A stretch of DNA of 64,000 nt from Zygaena filipendulae (taxonomy: Eukaryota > Arthropoda > Insecta > Lepidoptera > Zygaenidae), in assembly GCA_907165275.2 (NCBI GenBank), contig OU015659.1, positions 5,312,501 to 5,376,500 on the forward strand, read 5' to 3'. Numbering within the stretch: the stretch's first letter is position 1; each line of letters starts with the position of its first letter. The position numbers and the translations under genes were made by a program. The notes beneath the pieces are model-generated. The model was not told where the DNA came from. It was given only the letters and a program-made list of their open reading frames with translations, and searched no databases. Shown here piece after piece: positions 22,556 to 31,868 of this stretch.

Positions 22556-22570
22556 TCGATTAAGGGGGCA
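22556..22570 (+). promoter_or_regulatory. Polypurine tract before the 3' LTR
   Basis: TCGATTAAGGGGGCA immediately precedes the LTR start TGTTG at 22,571. This is the plus-strand primer site in LTR elements. Confidence 0.75.
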
Positions 22571-22769
22571 TGTTGTATGTTATTATACTCTTTGCTTTAC
22601 TAGCAACTAAAGAATGTGTCAATGTAATCGAAATCATTTAAATTTTTAAATATATTGTTCTAATATTATTTTTGAACGTCACTTCAATAAAATCTTCTAT
22701 TCTTCCTACTAGCAAAAGTTGTTTATTTATTTATTTAATATTTCTCATGTTATTCTAACATTTTCAACA
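22571..22769 (+). repeat. 3' LTR of the copia element
   Basis: 199 bp, identical by eye to 13,972-14,170, and followed by the second GACAC target copy at 22,770-22,774. Confidence 0.9.
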
Positions 22770-23707
22770 GACACTTTCTTCAATGGATACCATCGTGTCG
22801 ATCGATTTATATATTTTCTCTTCACCAGGTATTTTCTTTAGAATATTAAAATTGATATCGTCAACAATATTATTTTTAGTGGCCAAAATTGCTCTTTGAA
22901 ATAACCACTCTGCATTAGTATAGTTCTGAATAATATTTGGATAAATTTTGTCGATTAGTTCGTCTTCAGTAGTCGGTCGTTTGGTCAGTAGGATATGTAC
23001 CTTCGCCGATTTGTAAAAGTATTTTAGCAAATTGTGCTGTTGTTTCATCTCTTGATAATTCAACTCTCATGTTTTTTGTTAATTGCAGTATTTGTACTTG
23101 TGGCCAGAGATGTGATTTTTTCAAGCATGCATTGATCTCGTCTGCTGATGTTGACTTGGGAATAACTGGAAGTGTTTGTCGAAAATCTCCTGAGAGTATG
23201 AGTAGAGCTCCTCCCATTATTACAGAGTTTTTTCGCAATTCTTGTAATGTTCTGTCCATGGCTTCTATAAATTTTTTATGGGCCATGGTGCATAATTTTA
23301 GCTTGTTTTAGAATTTGACCACGTCCAGATTTTCCTGAAATTTTACATACAGGGAATTGTTGTTCGGCTATATTCAATGGTAGTTGTAAGGCAGAATGGG
23401 CAGTTCATCCTCCTTCCATAAGTGTGTCTGCAATGCCAGATGATGCTAGTGCCAGTGCGATGACTTTTTTAGCACGTCTTTCCGCCAGTATTAGATTTAT
23501 GAGAAACGTTTTACCAGTGCCTCCTGGTGCGTCCAAGTAAATAATTCCACCAATATTGTTATTTATCCGGCTCATTATAACGTCGTAAACTTTTTTTTGA
23601 TTGTCATTGAGAAGTGGTTTGTTGTGAGCAATGTATTCAAGTAGTTCATTGATGTTGTAACTTTTTTCCTTCATAATTTCGTAGTTTAGCACACTAAAAG
23701 CATTCAA
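22770..23707 (-). pseudogene. Helitron PIF1-type helicase, N-terminal and middle part
   Basis: From right to left on the minus strand: LNDNQKKVYDVIM and Walker A GGTGKTFLIN (about 23,500-23,610); LALASSGIADTL (motif Ia); CTMAHKKFIEAMDRTL and LLILSGDFRQTLPVIPK (motifs II-III, about 23,120-23,290); LTKNMR (motif IV); then EWLFQRAILATKNNIVDDIN up to the copia boundary. Frameshifts lie near 22,980 and 23,290-23,400. The acidic residues of Walker B, normally just before CTMAHK, have been lost in a small deletion at about 23,295-23,305. No Rep (HUH) domain is present, so the element is truncated as well as broken. Confidence 0.85.
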
Positions 23708-23761
23708 ATTGAAATTGGAATTTTAAATTTCGCGCCACTACTACACATGCTGCAATGGCTC

Positions 23762-23819
23762 ACAACTATGGAGACTATACACTATTAGACTATTGGAGTG
23801 TATAGTCTCCATAGTTGTC
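23762..23819. repeat. 21-bp inverted repeat hairpin
   Basis: ACAACTATGGAGACTATAC at 23,762 is repeated in reverse complement ending at 23,819, with a 16-bp loop. It lies about 60 bp beyond the recognisable helicase and may mark the edge of that element or a small separate insertion. Confidence 0.7.
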
Positions 23820-23824
23820 TTGAA

Positions 23825-24841
23825 CGAAGTTCAAATATTCGATAACAGATGGCGCCACTGCACTTAATTTCCAAGTTGAAGGGTCGGAAAGTCCCTTATA
23901 TCTTTAAAAACATGCCCTTTAGATTAAAACGGGAACTTTCTTGTTCGAGGGGGGATAAAGGGCTATCACACCACATAAGTCCCTTTATCGTGTCGGGACT
24001 CCTTTTTAAGTTTTATCGGCACGCACATTTTATCGACTTAGTTTTATTATATGTATAGATATATAGATAAGATGGTACTGAACCCTTCGTGCGTGAATCA
24101 TATTAACATTATTTTTTAAAATATTAATGATTTTCCTATGAAAATATGAACTTTGCCTGGGGTTTGCCTATTATACTTACCTAAGTAACGGTTAACGTAT
24201 AGGTATTCTTATAATACAAAATCGTGATTTTGTTAAGTACCTACCTACTTACAGGAACTACTCCTAAATACCAACGCCAAATTTCTGTTTAAAAGACAGT
24301 TTCAATGATATGTGTAGGGAAAAGCTACCAAAAAAAAAATGAATGATGTCAAGAGATGTCGTTATTTTATGATAGGGTCGATTTATTCGATCACAAACTC
24401 GATAAAAATCTACATTTTTTTATGATCATCTTAACAGCAGAAGATTGGGGAGCGAATGATGAAAAGCAGAAAAGATTCATATTAACGAGAAAATTACGTG
24501 ACTCGCCTAGCCCGAGTCTGTGTTACCGTTTACGTAGCGACGCGACGGATCGCTCTTAATCGATGAACGCAACATTAACTTTAAGCACCCCACAAACTAG
24601 CTATTAGTACCTATATATAGAGTTAAAAATCTCACACTAGTTAAAATAACTGAAAACTAGCTGAACTCGGAAAAATACCAGTCTCCAACTGTTTGTTGTC
24701 ACAAACTTTACCTACCTATACCATAATTATCTCTTAGATTCCCTTTTTACCACGTGTTACACTAGGTACCAATGAAGTCTGACTGAATGATTAATCTGCA
24801 GATTCATTATTCCCCACATATTAAACACTATTGTAGATAAA
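23825..24841. other. Intergenic, nothing recognised
   Basis: No gene, RNA or repeat end could be supported. Short open frames (23,849-24,058; 24,356-24,559) lack motifs. Confidence 0.5.
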
Positions 24842-24909
24842 GCATCGTTTTATAATATAAACAAGCACTAAAATGGCATCGTTTTATAATATAAACAAGC
24901 ACTAAAATG
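24842..24909 (+). repeat. 34-bp perfect tandem duplication
   Basis: Two adjacent identical units beginning GCATCGTTTTATAATATAAA and ending CACTAAAATG. Confidence 0.9.
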
Positions 24910-25337
24910 GAATTTATAAGGGGTGAAAATTTGCAGGTTGTTAGTTTTGAAATTAGGATCGCGGAAATCGATATTTTAAACTTATTTTCAAGTAAAGACA
25001 TCATGCTTAGATATTTCAGAATTTTTAATTATCCAATGCCTGCCTCCAAATACGAAACAAAATATGCTTATATCATTCATTGTATATGAGTAATTTCTAA
25101 TTTTTATACAAAAGTAGGTAAAAGTAGATATGAAGTGAAATATTATGGTACATATTCTATTACTCATACCTGAGCAATATCAATCACCAACTGTTGATAA
25201 AAATTATGCAATAGATAAAATTGGCACAGCGACATTAATCAGTCATTAACAAGTGACGTTCGTTCTACTGGCTCTCTATGTATGTTTATACTATATATAT
25301 AAGTACTCGTAGAGCGCGAGCGTGACGGAACATCGTA
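24910..25337. other. Intergenic, nothing recognised
   Basis: AT-rich and featureless. The open frame at 24,907-25,089 has no support. Confidence 0.5.
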
Positions 25338-25852
25338 ATAGGGATGTTGACGACTTTTCAAAATCATAATTGTAATTGGACCGTCTGTCAGTTAGAAAAT
25401 AAAAAACAATACTTACGGCCGCACTCAGAGTCGACTTTAATGATTACTTAGTTAAGTTAAATTAAATTAGTTAAATGTCAATTGACATTAATTTATTAAA
25501 CTTGTCTGATTGCGGCAGTTTTGTTTTAAAAATCTATACTTAACTAAGTAATCATTAAAATCGACTCTGAGTGCGGCCGTTAGACACATTTTTTTGCATT
25601 TTCTAACTAATGAAAATATACACAGATAAAGCGCATTAAAGTTAAGGGTGGGGGCTTGTGTCGTCATTAACCGCTATAAACCCCCATACAAATAAATAAA
25701 TAAATAAATACAAACTGCACAGTGACGTCACGCGAAATTTCAACTCAATGTATCGCCGTTATTTTTTGATTACGTACATACGTAAACAAAGAAAAAATAC
25801 GTGTCCAATATTTTTTATTAATCTACTAAACAAAATCAGTCAACTAGCCCAT
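25338..25852 (+). mobile_element. TA-target MITE with CRE-like core, interrupted
   Basis: Starts ATAGGGATGTTGAC after a TA and ends near AACTAGCCCAT. The interior has TTAGTCCGTC-type subterminal sequence, GTGACGTCACGCG and AACGGCGATACATTG-type sequence read in reverse. It is split by a smaller MITE at 25,416-25,579. Confidence 0.75.
25416..25579. mobile_element. Harbinger-like palindromic MITE (TTA duplication)
   Basis: 164 bp with terminal repeats CGGCCGCACTCAGAGTCGAC on both ends and TTA at 25,413-25,415 and 25,580-25,582. A 3-bp TWA duplication is characteristic of PIF/Harbinger-type elements. Nearly the whole element can fold on itself. Confidence 0.8.
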
Positions 25853-25886
25853 TTTTTTACATCAATCGGACGAAACGACATACCTA

Positions 25887-26065
25887 CCGCCACACTCAAA
25901 GTCGGTTATGAAATTAATGTTAATTGACATTTTACTAGTTAAGTTACATTTAGTTAAATGCCAATTAACATTAATATAATGAACGTCTCTGAGTGCGGCA
26001 GTTTTGTTTCAAAAAGCTATACCTACTCAAAATTAAGTAAGTAGTCATTAAAACGACTTTGTGCA
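25887..26065. mobile_element. Diverged Harbinger-like MITE
   Basis: CCGCCACACTCAAAGTCGG left end and ...AAAACGACTTTGTGC right end. It has the same internal TTAATGTTAATTGACAT motif and its reverse complement as the copies at 25,416 and 42,381, with an eroded right terminus. Confidence 0.65.
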
Positions 26066-26630
26066 AGTACTTAAGTAGTAAACTTGTGTACCTAATTTAA
26101 AAATTTGGTTATCGTTTGTACAAATTCATGATCTCTCATTTAAATGACAAAACTTATAATGAAACCTGCACCAAATTATTCAATCCTAAAACAATGGCTA
26201 TTCAAATAATCGTCGTGAGATATTCAAGATCAAATTGATTTGCGCGTCGCTTCTTATGCTTGTCGCGATTATTCTTTTATTGTGCCCCGTTGTTTGGTCA
26301 GTGAAGTCTTTGGCATGAAAAGTTAAAAATTTAATTAATTTTCCGACGAAGCTTAATTATATTTAAGAACAAAGAGAACCGTTACTTGCTATCTGCTCCT
26401 TTTACCCGCGTTCCACTATTTCTGATGTTTTCATATTATGTATACCTAACTAGTTGTTACCCGCGGCTCGGCTCACGTCGTTGTCTGTTCCTTTCATATA
26501 AAATAAAAAATAGATAACGTAATAATAATAATAATCCAATCTAATATACTAGGTACATGCTGCGAGTATTAAGTATAGGTACCTATAATATTATATTAAT
26601 GACTGGAAAGTGGAACTCTTTGTTTATCAC
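26066..26630. other. Intergenic, nothing recognised
   Basis: No gene or repeat end supported. Confidence 0.5.
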
Positions 26631-26634
26631 AAAA

Positions 26635-26715
26635 TCACCCCCACCGGGAATCGAACCCGGAACCTTTTGATTACAGAGAGGCATGATAACCTACGATAAT
26701 GAGGTACGCCTATTT
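26635..26715 (-). repeat. tRNA-derived SINE fragment
   Basis: On the minus strand GGTTCCGGGTTCGATTCCCGG contains a good RNA polymerase III B box (GGTTCGATTCC), preceded by GGTTATCATGCCTCTC. A related head occurs at 35,660-35,755. The rest does not form a cloverleaf, so it is not called a tRNA gene. Confidence 0.6.
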
Positions 26716-28265
26716 CGTTGTCACGTCAGTCATAACAAACATTTCAACATCAAAAAATAGCAACTCAGTTACGTTTAGAAAAACATAATATATTTTTTTT
26801 ATAGGTAAAACATTTTATATAGTAAGTAGTCATTTCAGCTCATATTTGGTGTTAACCTAGTACTAATGCGTAGCGTGACCATTTATATAAATACAGGTGT
26901 GTGTACATATGTAGGTAAATTTCACCCGTAGCAATGCGATGTGAATGGATTGATTAACATATATATATTTAATTAATTTTATCATATAATTTTGGCAATA
27001 AATGGTTTTTTATTTAAGTATTTATTTATCTAGATTAATTTTATATTTTTTAAGATCTCTGTATTAAAATACATACCTACATAACTAGTTAAGTAAAAAG
27101 TTTTATTGAAAACTAAGTAGCTTGAAAACCAACCGGTTGGGAAATTCAGATGTGACTTTTTTGTTGACCGAGTGGCGCTTGTGACCTTAACACTCGCCTT
27201 ATGTATCTGAATCTGTGAAGAGATTTCATTCAAACAATTACATCAAAAGCAGCGGTTGATACAGTATAATTGTACCTACAGGAATACATTGTACAAATTA
27301 GTTACCGTAAGACGAATAGCCTCCGACAACCCCGCATTGTGAATTAAGCCTTTCGACGCACCGACACATTTGTCGACGTTGACGGATCACTCCACTAGTC
27401 GGGACTCGGGCCGGCTACGCGACGACGGATTGATCGTTGAATTACGTCCCTAACATACCGCAAAATGATAGATCGTCGCCTGGGGTAGGAAAATTATTAG
27501 TTTCCTGATAGACTCTTTTATTATTTCGACGTTTTCGGCCGCAACTTTGTCAGTGGTGGGCCGTGCGTCGCAGCTCATCTCTTTAATTGAGTATCTTTTA
27601 CCAATTATATTTTGATAATAATATATTTTATAATATTTACGTTTTACAAAATACATTTTGCAAAATAAATACTAATTGGATTTTGTAAGATTGATGTCTG
27701 AAAATAATTTAGCTTATGTTGCACCTTACCTTAAGCTATTTATAGCTACGTAGGTATATCAATTTATTTTTCATTACTCATACTCGGAAAGTAGGTCTGA
27801 AGTTGCCTGAGAAGCGGGTTGAAAGTAACCCTTTTCAGCCCTAGGGAGAATCGCTTTCAACTGACAACTGTCAAATTATTAAAAAAAAACTAGGTCTATT
27901 TTCACATTTCTATTGAACCATGTTTCAACTTTCTATACAGCCAGCGCGATGTAAAATTGAAATAACGTAAAGTTTAAGTAGGTATTAATTAAAATAAAAT
28001 TCACTCGCTTTTTCTTAAGCTAATTCCTATTTGTATTTTTTTATTTTCTTTAATTAATACTTAATAATTAAAGAAAATATTTTTTTTAGGTCGCCACGTA
28101 AATAAAAAATACTGGCTGAATAGCTAGCCGGCCAAAGAAAAAGAAATAGGTGGGAAAGTGTCAAGCGACTATCCGATCTTCACTCATTTTTTCTTTAGCT
28201 AATTCCTATTTTTATTTTGACTTTCCTTGCATTCGTAATGAAAAGCACAGTGTTACCCTCGGGAG
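26716..28265. other. Intergenic, nothing recognised
   Basis: A GC-richer patch at 27,310-27,450 (CCGACAACCCCGC..CGACGACGG) could be regulatory, but no exon can be defined. A GCTAATTCCTATTT motif occurs twice (about 28,018 and 28,198). Confidence 0.4.
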
Positions 28266-28267
28266 AA

Positions 28268-28345
28268 AGACTTATTTAGTCCCTCGATCTATTGGCGCCC
28301 TCGCTACGCTTGGGCGCCAAACCCCGTCTCGGGACTAAATAAGTT
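28268..28345. repeat. Nested inverted repeat
   Basis: Outer arms AGACTTATTTAGTCCC and GGGACTAAATAAGT enclose inner arms TTGGCGCCC and GGGCGCCAA, so the segment can form a two-part cruciform. It may be an unclassified foldback element. No target duplication is evident. Confidence 0.65.
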
Positions 28346-29701
28346 ACTTTCACCCCTAGGATAACAATGTACTATTATGCCCATCAGTAAAATAAAAAAC
28401 AGCCTTCAATACTAAAGTGGTTTGCCTACTTGTATGTAATTACATTATATTATCATCATCGACAGCTTCAAGTTGTCTTGCGTTAAAAAACTTCCAATGT
28501 CTACATAATATAATAAAATTTTGATTGTCTGTTTGTAAGTTTATGTATCGTATTTATTTAAACGTAACACCAACATTTATTATAGTCGGGGATAGTGCAA
28601 ATCCGCGTAACTAGTATTGAATAGAACCACGTATGTGACAAATGTAGCTTTCTAATAACCGTACCGTACCGCCTTAGTAAATAACATTAAAATATTAGAT
28701 CCATAAAACTAAAAACGAGCCAAGATCCCAAGAAGGTTTAACCTTCTACTGTAAACTTATCTTCAGTGTAGATACGCACTCCCTACCTGTAGTAGATTCG
28801 CGGTTTTACTCTATCCCTGACAATATTAAAATAGTCGGCCACATCACGAACTGATAGTGATAGTGTACAAACAGTACTTTTTGACTGGGCAATGCGTAGA
28901 ACACCTCGACATTCTTGGTTAGGATAGGTTTGTACTGGTGATCAAATGATGTGGTCGACCATTTCAAGTTAAATGGTCGACCTGAGGTTCGTCTGAGGTT
29001 CCACTACTATTACTACCAGCAATTTGCGATATAGCCTCGTTAAAATGATCAATCGCATGACGATACGGTGTTGAACAACTTAACAATACACTCAAGTTGT
29101 GCGCAATATTACAAACTCGTTACATGATAATAGACTAACGTCCGATTCTGTTTAATATATCGAATAAATAGAAAACAGGATGCTTACTTCGGTTCCACAC
29201 GATAATATCTACTTACTTATACCTACTTAATGTCATTCTGCATAACTGAATTTGTAAAATTAAATTAATTGGTTGTTTCTACATCTCGGTACTCACGATG
29301 AATGGTATATTCTGGTTTGCTATCGAAGGTGATCTTTAAAAAGACACTCCACACGAATGTAGAGAGAGTTTTACATAATTATAATACGATAGATTATATC
29401 TAGGTACATGAAAATTCAACTGTCAAAACTGATTAATATGAAATGATGATGACCCGAAGGACTATTTTTGCGATATTTAAATCATCTTCAATTGGGAGTA
29501 GACGCCCAGTGGGCACGATAATTGCTGGCTGGTATACGTAATCAGGTTATATCAAATGAGGCGCGGGCCTTATTTCATAATTCAGGCGAACCCGCCGAGC
29601 GAACTTGTCGTAAACTAGCAACCGATAAACTATATCATTTCTATAATCATGTTATAATTAAGTGCGCTGTGACGAGAAAAAGAAAAACTATAGTTTCAAT
29701 A
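28346..29701. other. Intergenic, nothing recognised
   Basis: Contains a short ATGGTCGACC repeat near 28,945-28,985 and nothing else I can support. The open frame at 29,522-29,743 runs into a MITE. Confidence 0.5.
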
Positions 29702-30014
29702 ATGGGGATGTTGACTAATTTTGAAAATCAAAATTCTAATTAGTCCGTCAGTTAGAAAATAAAAAAACAATAGACACGTATTTTTTGCTTTTTCAAATAA
29801 TTTAAAAAAGCGCATTAAAGTTTAGGGTGAGTGGGTCGTGACGTCACTAACCGATAAAACCGCCATACAAACTGTCCGAATAGTGACGTCACGCGAAATT
29901 TCAACTCAATGTATCGCCGTTATTTTTTGATTACGTCAAAAAATTAAAAATACGTGTCCAATATTTTTTATTAATCTACAAGACGGACTAAAAAAAATTA
30001 GTTAACATGCCCAT
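29702..30014 (+). mobile_element. TA-target MITE with CRE-like core
   Basis: 313 bp from ATGGGGATGTTGACTA to ATGCCCAT, with TA at 29,700-29,701 and 30,015-30,016. It carries GTGACGTCAC twice around the centre and GACGGACTAA near the right end. The ends resemble each other as imperfect inverted repeats. The TA target suggests a Tc1/mariner-mobilised element. Confidence 0.85.
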
Positions 30015-30016
30015 TA

Positions 30017-31065
30017 TCTAATATGTATATACATAAAAACAAGAGTTAATGGAAATCCCGAATCCAATACCGGACCGAATAATTGGGAACACCCACCTGC
30101 CTTCGGCAACAAAGCGTCCCCACGCAATTGTTCTCCAAGGGTTTATTAGCAATCGACCGATGTTACATCTCGGCCCAAATTAACACTGCAGACCGCATCG
30201 TTATTGGGAACGCTGCTGGCGAGGCACCCTTCTATTCGAACATTACGAACTCACTACACCTTAATAGGTAATTCTCCTTCGATAGTTACTCTTTGAGTGG
30301 TTAATTGTCCGTGATCGATTTCTACTTTCGTCAATAACGCTCGAAAAATGTAGTCAATTTTGTTACTTGTATAGGTAGGATTTTTGAAAATTGACCTTTA
30401 AAACTTGAATTGAATTTGGTCTGTCGTAACTTTGCAGCTTTTATCTTGAAGCGAAGGTGAATTTACCTCCTGTGAGAGATAGTTTACCGAGTATCTGAAA
30501 TTGACAATATTTAGGTACCTACCTATACAAGAAGTTGACATTTGCAAATATAAACTTTTAAGTTGACAAGTACCTAAAGCAAAGCCCGTTGAACCTTTTC
30601 ATTTCGTGTCTCGAGTAGATTAGGATCTGAGTTACACAATGATGACCCGTATTTATTTACCTACTCATATACGTTCATAATATACTTAGAGTATAATCAT
30701 AGATTGTTTTGCTATTCATATGCAAGAACTACTTTTGTTCTCCCAAGTCCGGGGTCATTTTAGTGGAGGGCATTTATTAGGGAATTGGTGCGACACAAAA
30801 GGGTCTTAAATTAAATCAACTGCCTCGATATATTCCCTGCAGGAGGCCTTTGTCCCCTATACGGAAAGGTAGGATGGGCTGCCTCGTCCGTAGACCTTCT
30901 AACGACCACATATTCGCAATGTATGACCGGCCTGGACGGAACAGTAATTTTCTTTCCTTTTGTTTGAATGAGTATACGTATATTAAAACACTTTCGCAAT
31001 ACTTTCGGTATCCATACTGAATTATTTTACGACTTATCCTATAGGATAAGACAGATATATCTGTA
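30017..31065. other. Intergenic, nothing recognised
   Basis: No gene seen. The open frames at 30,083-30,271 and 30,811-30,999 have no motif or splice context. The promoter and 5' leader of the SLC26 gene could lie here or in the left part, but cannot be placed. Confidence 0.45.
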
Positions 31066-31069
31066 CTTA

Positions 31070-31266
31070 ATATTATAAAGAGGAAAGATTTGATTTTTTG
31101 TTTGTTTGTTTGTTACGATTTAACTCAAAAACTACTGGACCGATTTCAAAAATACTTCCACCATTAGAAAGCTACATTATCCCTGAGTAACATAGGCTAT
31201 ATTGTAATCCGGAATCCCGCGGGAATTCCGAAATCAACGCGGGTGAAACCGCGAGGAACAGCTAGT
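31070..31266 (-). repeat. Lep1-like copy with GTTT core
   Basis: ATTATAAAGAGGAAAGATTTG, a TTTGTTTGTTTGTTTG array, CCGCGGAAT-type motifs (CCCGCGGGAATTCCG) and the end GAACAGCTAGTT. Nearly the same composition as 34,533-34,727 and 54,453-54,654. Confidence 0.8.
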
Positions 31267-31643
31267 TATGTATATTTTCGACAAATGTATCTAGGTAGAC
31301 GAAGATCTTACTACATTATATATACTTATTTACATTAGAGTTGTTAAAAGAAACAAGAATAAGTGTTCAAAGGAACCACAAGAACTTTTGTGCTGTATTA
31401 TATCACAATATTTCACTGAATTCTATTCCAAGAAAACTTTAACCCACGCGCTCCGCTGAAGTTTGTATTGTTTTGCAAGAAATATATTCGAATGTAGGTA
31501 ATTTTTATTTAATGCGTTCCCGATTCTATGGCATTGTATTTCGCAATAAATCACTTTTAAACTGCAATTTACCGTAAAGATATCACAAAGTTCTCCTCGT
31601 GAAACTTTAATGATTAAAATGTCTTTTTCCTTTCTCGCCCCAG

Positions 31644-31868
31644 GGTACGGCACTAAGAAAAATCATGTCAACATCGCAATTCAAATATAGATTCAAAAAG
31701 AAAACATGGAGCAAACGATTCATACAAAAGAGATTGCCGATCACAAAATGGTTACCAGATTACAACTCAGGAAAAGCGCTAGCTGACTTTATAGCTGGCA
31801 TCACGGTGGGACTAACAGTGATACCACAAGCACTCGCCTATGCCACTCTAGCTGGCTTATACCCAGAG
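31644..31868 (+). CDS. SLC26 gene, first coding exon
   Basis: Acceptor TTTCTCGCCCCAG precedes 31,644, and the ATG at 31,665 is the first in the exon (AAATCATGT). It encodes a basic N-terminus ([13 protein letters not shown]), then WLPDYN and the first membrane helix ([20 protein letters not shown]), and ends in phase 0 at PE before GTAATC. Confidence 0.9.

Larger units (their letters stand above)
13972..22769 (+). mobile_element. Composite Ty1/copia element bounded by one target duplication
   Basis: Outer LTRs at 13,972-14,170 and 22,571-22,769 read as identical and run TGTTG...CAACA. They are flanked by GACAC at 13,967-13,971 and 22,770-22,774, a 5-bp duplication typical of copia integration. 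The interior is not a single copy. In order it holds: A plus (gag, protease, start of integrase) to about 15,716; B minus (protease, gag, leader, partial LTR) to 16,851; inverted full LTR to 17,050; C minus (end of RNase H) to about 17,482; D plus (zinc knuckle to polypurine tract) to about 20,781; E minus (118 bp between integrase and RT) to about 20,898; F plus (RT and RNase H) to 22,570. Junctions show only 0-3 bases of shared sequence. No segment order gives one uninterrupted gag-pol frame. Confidence 0.9.

Noticed and set aside
26635..26715. Functional tRNA gene
   Set aside because: A good B box, but no acceptor stem pairing or full cloverleaf; related copy elsewhere shows it is a SINE.
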